From assembly GCA_017538465.1 (NCBI GenBank), contig JAFYIW010000145.1:1-19096 (forward strand): DNA of 19,096 nucleotides, in the 5' to 3' direction. The translations under genes and the position numbers were made by a program. The notes beneath the pieces were generated by a model. It searched no databases, was not told the DNA's origin, and was given only the letters and a program-made list of their open reading frames with translations. Positions 15,428 to 19,096 of the stretch are shown here, piece after piece (position 1 is the stretch's first letter; every line of letters starts with the position of its first letter). This stretch comes from Victivallales bacterium. GTDB lineage: Bacteria > Verrucomicrobiota > Lentisphaeria > Oligosphaerales > Oligosphaeraceae.

Positions 15428-15841
15428 CTATCCCCAAAAGCATTCCCAGAGCGCGGCCAGCCAGACTATGACATTGGCGATTCCCGCGCACAGCACGGCG
15501 GCCGAAGCGCAGTCTTTGGCCTTTTTGGCCAACGGGTGCCATTCGGGCGAAACCATGTTCACCACCGACTCTATTGCCGTATTGACGATTTCCAGCGTCG
15601 GCAACGACAGCCACGCCAGCGTGAGCAGCACCCGCCAGACCAAATCCAGGTCCGGCAGCAGCCACGCCAGGGGCAACGCCACGATGCCGACCAGCAGTTC
15701 ATGTCGGAAAGGGGTCTCATTGCGCATGGCATAGAGCCCTTCCAGGGAGTATTTGAAGGCGTCGATGAGGTGACCAAAACCCTTGCGAGACATAGTGGTA
15801 GTGGAAAAATTCGGAACCCTGCGAGAGGCTGGCGCCGCCAT
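15428..15841 (-). CDS. dgkA: Diacylglycerol kinase family membrane protein (DgkA)
   Basis: This small integral-membrane kinase uses ATP to phosphorylate diacylglycerol (or undecaprenol in many Gram-positive members), returning it to phospholipid synthesis. It has three transmembrane helices, around LLVGIVALPLAWLLP, WRVLLTLAWLSLPTLEIVN, and SAAVLCAGIANVIVWLAALW. The active-site string reads EIVNTAIESVVN then HPLAKKAKDCASAAV, matching E. coli Glu69, Asn72, Glu76, Lys94 and Asp95, but with Asn at the position of Asp80. An ATG at 15841 (137 residues) follows AAGGAGG with only 2 nt spacing. An ATG at 15793 (121 residues) fits the family length better but lacks a ribosome site. The gene starts 7 nt after the HtrA stop, and that stop codon forms part of its ribosome site, so the two are surely coupled. 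Confidence 0.92.
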   Translation of the reverse strand: MAAPASRRVPNFSTTTMSRKGFGHLIDAFKYSLEGLYAMRNETPFRHELLVGIVALPLAWLLPDLDLVWRVLLTLAWLSLPTLEIVNTAIESVVNMVSPEWHPLAKKAKDCASAAVLCAGIANVIVWLAALWECFWG

Positions 15842-15848
15842 CGCCTCC

Positions 15849-17255
15849 TTAATTTAGCCTCGCATTGGTCTCCAGTGGCACGACCTGGCGGCGGTTCAGG
15901 GAAAACGAGAAAAAGCCCAATTGCATCACATCGCCGGAATGCGTCTGGCAAAGCGCCTCCGACAGCTCCTCGATGCTTGTGACATCCTGATGGTTGACCT
16001 GCACGATGATGTCGCCGCGCTTGATGATCTCATGCCACTGGGCGCCCTGATTGGAAAAGGCTGGATCCGAAACGACTTCACTGACAATCAGGCCTTCGAC
16101 GTCCTCCGGAATCCCCATGGACCGGCGAATGGCCGGAGTCAGTTCCTTCACCCGCAGCCCCAGGCGGGTCTCGATGAGCAGCCGCGGCGGCATCACCATC
16201 GGCTGGAGCAGATGTTCTTCCCCTTTGCTGTCCGTCAGCGTCAGCGGTTCTTCTGGCTTCAATGTCCACAGCGCACGACCGAAATCAATGGGGCGCCGCA
16301 CCGGCGTGCCGTTGACGGCGGCAATGACCATGCCCTCGGTCATGCCCGCGTTCGCCAATGGACTCCCGTCCAGAACCTCCGGCAGGACAATGCCCTCTTC
16401 CGTGAAGGAGGTGACCGGACCGACCAGCCCCAGATAATGGTCGGAGAAATGCGCGGGGGCGAGCCAATAGGAGAGAAAACGTTCGATGCGGGCCAGCGGA
16501 ATGGCGAAGCCGATGCCCTGCGCATCCGCCCGGATGGCCAGATTAACGCCAATCAATTGTCCATCCAAGTTAATCAGCGGCCCGCCGGAGTTTCCAGGAT
16601 TGATGGCGGCGTCGATCTGGATGATGTCATCAAAAGCGACATCCGCCTCGCGGAAGGAACGGTCGAAGGCGGAGATCACGCCGCGCGACACGGAGTGCTC
16701 CAGACCGAAGGGATTGCCAATCGCGATGACCGACTCGCCAAGCATCAGGTCGTTGGCGTGGGCAAAATCCGCGTAGGCAAGCGGATGGCCATCGTAGTCT
16801 CCCGTCAATTGCAGCAGACACAGGTCATTGAGGGTGTCGAAGCCGATGATCTGCGCGGGATAGGCCGTCCCGTCCCAAAGCCGCACCTCAATCTGGGGAG
16901 CCCGGCGCACGACATGCTCGTTGGTGAGGATCAGCCCGTGGGGATCCACAATCACCCCTGAGCCAATCGGGGAATACTGCGTCGTCGCGCGGAAATTCTG
17001 ACGCTGGTTGAAGAACTCCATGAAGAACGGCGCGAAGGGGTCGTTGACCTGAATGATCTGTTCATTGGTGCCGATGTTCACCACCCACGGCAACGCCTTC
17101 TTGACCGCCAGGACTTCCGGTGTCAGACGCGCGGCCGATGGCGGCGGCGGCTCAGGAACCGACGTTCCCTCGCCACGGCTGCTGAAACCCGCCTGAAAAA
17201 TCATGGTCAATAGAATGATTTTTAGGAAGTTATGGGAATTACTGAAGACTTTCAT
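15849..17255 (-). CDS. HtrA/DegP-type periplasmic serine protease with two PDZ domains
   Basis: This is an envelope quality-control protease/chaperone. From the ATG at 17255 it has 468 residues. A signal peptide (MKVFSNSHNFLKIILLTMIFQAG) is followed by a short Pro-rich linker. The trypsin-like domain has a full triad: His114 (TNEHVV), Asp144 (TLNDLCLL) and Ser223 (NPGNSGGPL). Two PDZ-like domains follow (about 274-365 and 372-468), the second containing the GDIIVQVNHQDV substrate groove segment. A longer frame reaches 17507 but its extra residues look untranslated, because the signal peptide fits only the shorter start. No Shine-Dalgarno is seen at 17255. It is transcribed divergently from the DUF2851 gene and is followed at once by dgkA. 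DegP, DegQ and DegS cannot be told apart by sequence here, but two PDZ domains exclude a DegS layout. Confidence 0.94.
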   Translation of the reverse strand: MKVFSNSHNFLKIILLTMIFQAGFSSRGEGTSVPEPPPPSAARLTPEVLAVKKALPWVVNIGTNEQIIQVNDPFAPFFMEFFNQRQNFRATTQYSPIGSGVIVDPHGLILTNEHVVRRAPQIEVRLWDGTAYPAQIIGFDTLNDLCLLQLTGDYDGHPLAYADFAHANDLMLGESVIAIGNPFGLEHSVSRGVISAFDRSFREADVAFDDIIQIDAAINPGNSGGPLINLDGQLIGVNLAIRADAQGIGFAIPLARIERFLSYWLAPAHFSDHYLGLVGPVTSFTEEGIVLPEVLDGSPLANAGMTEGMVIAAVNGTPVRRPIDFGRALWTLKPEEPLTLTDSKGEEHLLQPMVMPPRLLIETRLGLRVKELTPAIRRSMGIPEDVEGLIVSEVVSDPAFSNQGAQWHEIIKRGDIIVQVNHQDVTSIEELSEALCQTHSGDVMQLGFFSFSLNRRQVVPLETNARLN

Positions 17256-17406
17256 TTGGAGCGATGATATTAACGATGGGGAACCGGCGAAACGCCTCGG
17301 CCCACGCTGTCCGAAGGCGGAAGGAAGTCCTGCAAAACGGATTTCAAGTCTCTGCGGGATAAGACACCTTTCCCATCCAAAGGTTCCCGTCAAAACGAGG
17401 TTTTCC

Positions 17407-18753
17407 ATGAAACAATGCCCCTTTTCCGAACGCTTTCTCCAGATCATCTGGAACGAACGTCTGCTCCGCCCCCAGGCAAAATGCACCGACCGGCGCGAAA
17501 TCCGCATCCTTTCCGTCGGGCTGTGGAACCGGCTGGCCGGACCGGATTTTCAGGACGCCGCGGTGATCATCGGCGACACGCTCCGGCGCGGAGACGTAGA
17601 GGTGCACCGATGGGCCTCGGAATGGCACTCCCATGGACACGACCGGGATTCACGCTACGCCAACGTCATCCTCCACGTCGTCTGGCAGGACGACCATGGA
17701 GGCCCCTCTCTGCCGACCCTCGAATTGCAGGGACAGCTCCAGGCCAGTTGGGGACGGCTCCTTCAGGAGGTCGAGGCCGCCTTCTATCCCCATGCCCGGG
17801 AAGTCTCGCCGGGCGCCTGCGCCTTGCGCTGGGCGCTCTCCGAGGACGGGAGCCTCCGCGAAATCCTCAAGAGCGCGGGGCTTTCCCGCATGATGCGGCG
17901 CGGTCAGCGGCTGCTTCGTCTGGCCGCCCAGATCGGCGAGGACCAGGCCCTCTATGAACAGGCCTTTGAGGGCCTGGGATACTCCGCCAACCGAACTCCA
18001 TTCCGGCAAATCGCCCAGGCGCTGCCATTGGAATCCTGTCGTTCCCTCATTGAGAATCCCGTCCAGATGCTGGCCATCTTTTTCGGCATCGCGGGGTTGC
18101 TGCCGGACACGACCCGGACGACCATCATCCCGGAATTCAGGCCCTTTGTGCTCGCAGCATGGAAACACTGGTGGAAAAGCGGACGGACGGCTCCGGACAT
18201 CAAGTGGAGTCCGTCCGGAAGCCGCCCGCTCAACAGCATCGAACGTCGATTGGCAGGCGGCGTCTTCTGGTTGCAAAGGTGTCATGCCAGCCCTCTGGCC
18301 TGGCTGCAAAGCTGCCTGTCGCAGGCCAACGGCATTCCCCGACAACTCTTGCGACGGTTAACCAGCCCCCTGAATCCCGACCCCCGCTGGGAGTCCTTGC
18401 GCACTTTTGAGACCCGCCTCCCGCGTCCCGCCACCCTTCTAGGCCGCGAACGGCTGCTGGACCTGGCCCTCAACACGTTTCTGCCCTTCCTCGTCGCCAA
18501 GGCGGAAATGGAGCACGACGCCCCCACCATGAAACTCTGCCAGGAGACCTGGGAACTGCTCCCACGCGGCCAGGAAAACCACGTGCTCAAGGACGCCATC
18601 CGGCGCTTTCTGACGCCGCCTGCCCGCGCCCGGGAACTCCTTCGTCATGCCTCCCAGCAACAGGGGATGATGGATATCTTCCAGAATTTCTGCATCGCCC
18701 TTGACCATTCCTGCACGGAATGCCCTTTCGTGGTCGGCCAGAATGGCCAATAA
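17407..18753 (+). CDS. DUF2851 family protein, function unknown
   Basis: This 448-residue protein matches the conserved core of the DUF2851 family: RLAGPDFQDAAVIIGDTLRRGDVEVHRW, then SEWHSHGHDRDSRYANVILHVVW (about 53-100). The family is common in Bacteroidota and related phyla and has no established activity. The conserved Asp, Glu and His residues (GDVEVH and HGHDRD) look like a metal- or phosphate-handling active site, which is inference. The ATG at 17407 has GAGG 7 nt upstream and starts MKQCPFSERFLQIIW, the family's usual N terminus. An open frame to 17203 has no support. The C-terminal half is helical and poorly conserved, and ends with a Cys-rich bit (CTECPFVVGQNGQ). It is divergent from the HtrA gene across 151 bp and converges on the antitoxin gene, with 2 nt between their stops. 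Confidence 0.85.
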   Translation: MKQCPFSERFLQIIWNERLLRPQAKCTDRREIRILSVGLWNRLAGPDFQDAAVIIGDTLRRGDVEVHRWASEWHSHGHDRDSRYANVILHVVWQDDHGGPSLPTLELQGQLQASWGRLLQEVEAAFYPHAREVSPGACALRWALSEDGSLREILKSAGLSRMMRRGQRLLRLAAQIGEDQALYEQAFEGLGYSANRTPFRQIAQALPLESCRSLIENPVQMLAIFFGIAGLLPDTTRTTIIPEFRPFVLAAWKHWWKSGRTAPDIKWSPSGSRPLNSIERRLAGGVFWLQRCHASPLAWLQSCLSQANGIPRQLLRRLTSPLNPDPRWESLRTFETRLPRPATLLGRERLLDLALNTFLPFLVAKAEMEHDAPTMKLCQETWELLPRGQENHVLKDAIRRFLTPPARARELLRHASQQQGMMDIFQNFCIALDHSCTECPFVVGQNGQ

Positions 18754-18760
18754 GGCTATT
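18742..18760. terminator. Small hairpin across two convergent stop codons
   Basis: AATGGCC (18742-18748) pairs with GGCTATT (18754-18760), seven pairs including one G-U, around a 5-nt loop (AATAA). It covers the stops of both the DUF2851 gene and the antitoxin gene. It has no T tract, so a bidirectional terminator role is only possible. Confidence 0.3.
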
Positions 18761-18992
18761 CCTCGTGTCCGTCTGTGCTTTTCCCCTCTGAAGCCGGCTT
18801 GGTGTCCAGCGATGAGGAGAAATCCATCTTCACGGGAAAGGGAAGCCCCTGCACCCGTAGTGACTGCCGCAGAAAGACGTTGAACGCCGTGGACAGATTC
18901 ATGCCCAGATTGCCGAACAGCTCCTCGGCGTCACGCTTCAATTCCACATCCATGCGGATGCTGATGTTGGTTGATTTCGTCTTGTCGCTCAT
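18756..18992 (-). CDS. RelB/DinJ-family antitoxin, no adjacent toxin
   Basis: This 78-residue protein has an N-terminal ribbon-helix-helix (STNISIRMDVELKRDAEELFGNLGMNLSTAFNVFLRQSL, about 8-46) followed by GLPFPVKMDF, the usual DinJ continuation, and a flexible charged tail. Family members bind operator DNA as dimers and neutralise a YafQ/RelE-type mRNA interferase encoded directly downstream. Here, downstream is the convergent DUF2851 gene, so no toxin can follow. A toxin upstream would lie beyond base 19096. The ATG at 18992 fits the family length. An in-frame ATG at 19043 lies within the proposed promoter and is rejected. The ribosome site is weak (GGAA, about 12 nt upstream). Confidence 0.88.
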   Translation of the reverse strand: MSDKTKSTNISIRMDVELKRDAEELFGNLGMNLSTAFNVFLRQSLRVQGLPFPVKMDFSSSLDTKPASEGKSTDGHEE

Positions 18993-19004
18993 AGTATGAA
19001 ATTC

Positions 19005-19022
19005 CAAACAACGGAAACAACG
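19005..19022. repeat. Tandem 9-bp direct repeat in the antitoxin leader
   Basis: CAAACAACG (19005-19013) and GAAACAACG (19014-19022) are adjacent and differ at one base. They sit between the proposed -10 element and the start of the antitoxin gene, and may be part of its operator. Confidence 0.5.
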
Positions 19023-19024
19023 AT

Positions 19025-19054
19025 AATATACATTGTATGACATTTTTCGTGCAA
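19025..19054 (-). promoter_or_regulatory. Antitoxin gene promoter with overlapping palindrome
   Basis: On the minus strand, TTGCAC (-35, 19049-19054) and TATATT (-10, 19025-19030) are 18 nt apart. The 11-bp palindrome ATACATTGTAT (19028-19038) overlaps the -10 element, the place where ribbon-helix-helix antitoxins usually repress their own genes. The surrounding 19015-19096 is very AT-rich. A 10-bp palindrome, GAAAATTTTC, lies just upstream at 19061-19070. Confidence 0.5.
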
Positions 19055-19096
19055 AACTTGGAAAATTTTCGAAATTTTTATCAAAAATATTGACAA

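Noticed and set aside
17203..17406. N-terminal extension of the DUF2851 protein.
   Set aside because: It overlaps the HtrA signal peptide region in antisense, and the family-like N terminus with a GAGG site begins at 17407.

Overview
The window looks like chromosomal DNA from a GC-rich, Gram-negative, diderm bacterium. Diderm character is supported by a two-partner secretion pair with an outer-membrane barrel, a signal-peptide HtrA protease and LspA. A topoisomerase IV B subunit of the type seen in Bacteroidota and the PVC superphylum, a long N-terminally extended Rho, a DUF2851 protein and a TPS exoprotein together suggest the PVC superphylum (Verrucomicrobiota, Kiritimatiellota or Lentisphaerota). 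That placement is inference from gene content and protein flavour, not from a search. No rRNA, tRNA, insertion sequence, integrase or CRISPR array was seen.

Layout. (1) Positions 1-6905, minus strand, form a dense housekeeping run read right to left: DksA/TraR-type zinc-finger regulator, lspA, miaA, coaE, a short leader ORF, rho, a small zinc-ribbon protein with an acidic middle and basic tail, and parE (cut by the window edge). A promoter is proposed at 7044-7071. Two strong hairpins separate rho from the zinc-ribbon gene. (2) Positions 7102-11657, minus strand, hold a two-partner secretion operon, tpsB then tpsA. It has good ribosome binding sites, an AT-rich upstream region, and a terminator-like hairpin that abuts the promoter of the next operon. 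(3) Positions 11982-15418, plus strand, hold a fused acyl-AMP ligase / acyl carrier / PlsC-type acyltransferase, an FtsB/DivIC-like cell division protein, and a lone class I fumarase beta subunit overlapping it by ATGA. (4) Positions 15428-17255, minus strand, hold an HtrA-type periplasmic protease followed 7 nt later by a DgkA-type kinase. (5) A divergent DUF2851 gene (17407-18753) faces a RelB/DinJ-type antitoxin gene (18756-18992, minus) that has no toxin gene downstream of it.

How they fit together. The first block covers transcription control (DksA-like, Rho), lipoprotein maturation, tRNA modification, CoA synthesis and chromosome decatenation. The fusion protein and DgkA both belong to membrane-lipid metabolism, and HtrA and FtsB to envelope quality control and division. 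The least ordinary items are the candidate coupled leader peptide in front of rho, the zinc-ribbon/acidic/basic protein between rho and parE, the three-domain lipid enzyme, the TPS cargo of unknown activity, the fumarase beta subunit without an adjacent alpha subunit, and the orphan antitoxin. I found no convincing multi-gene system that is clearly new.
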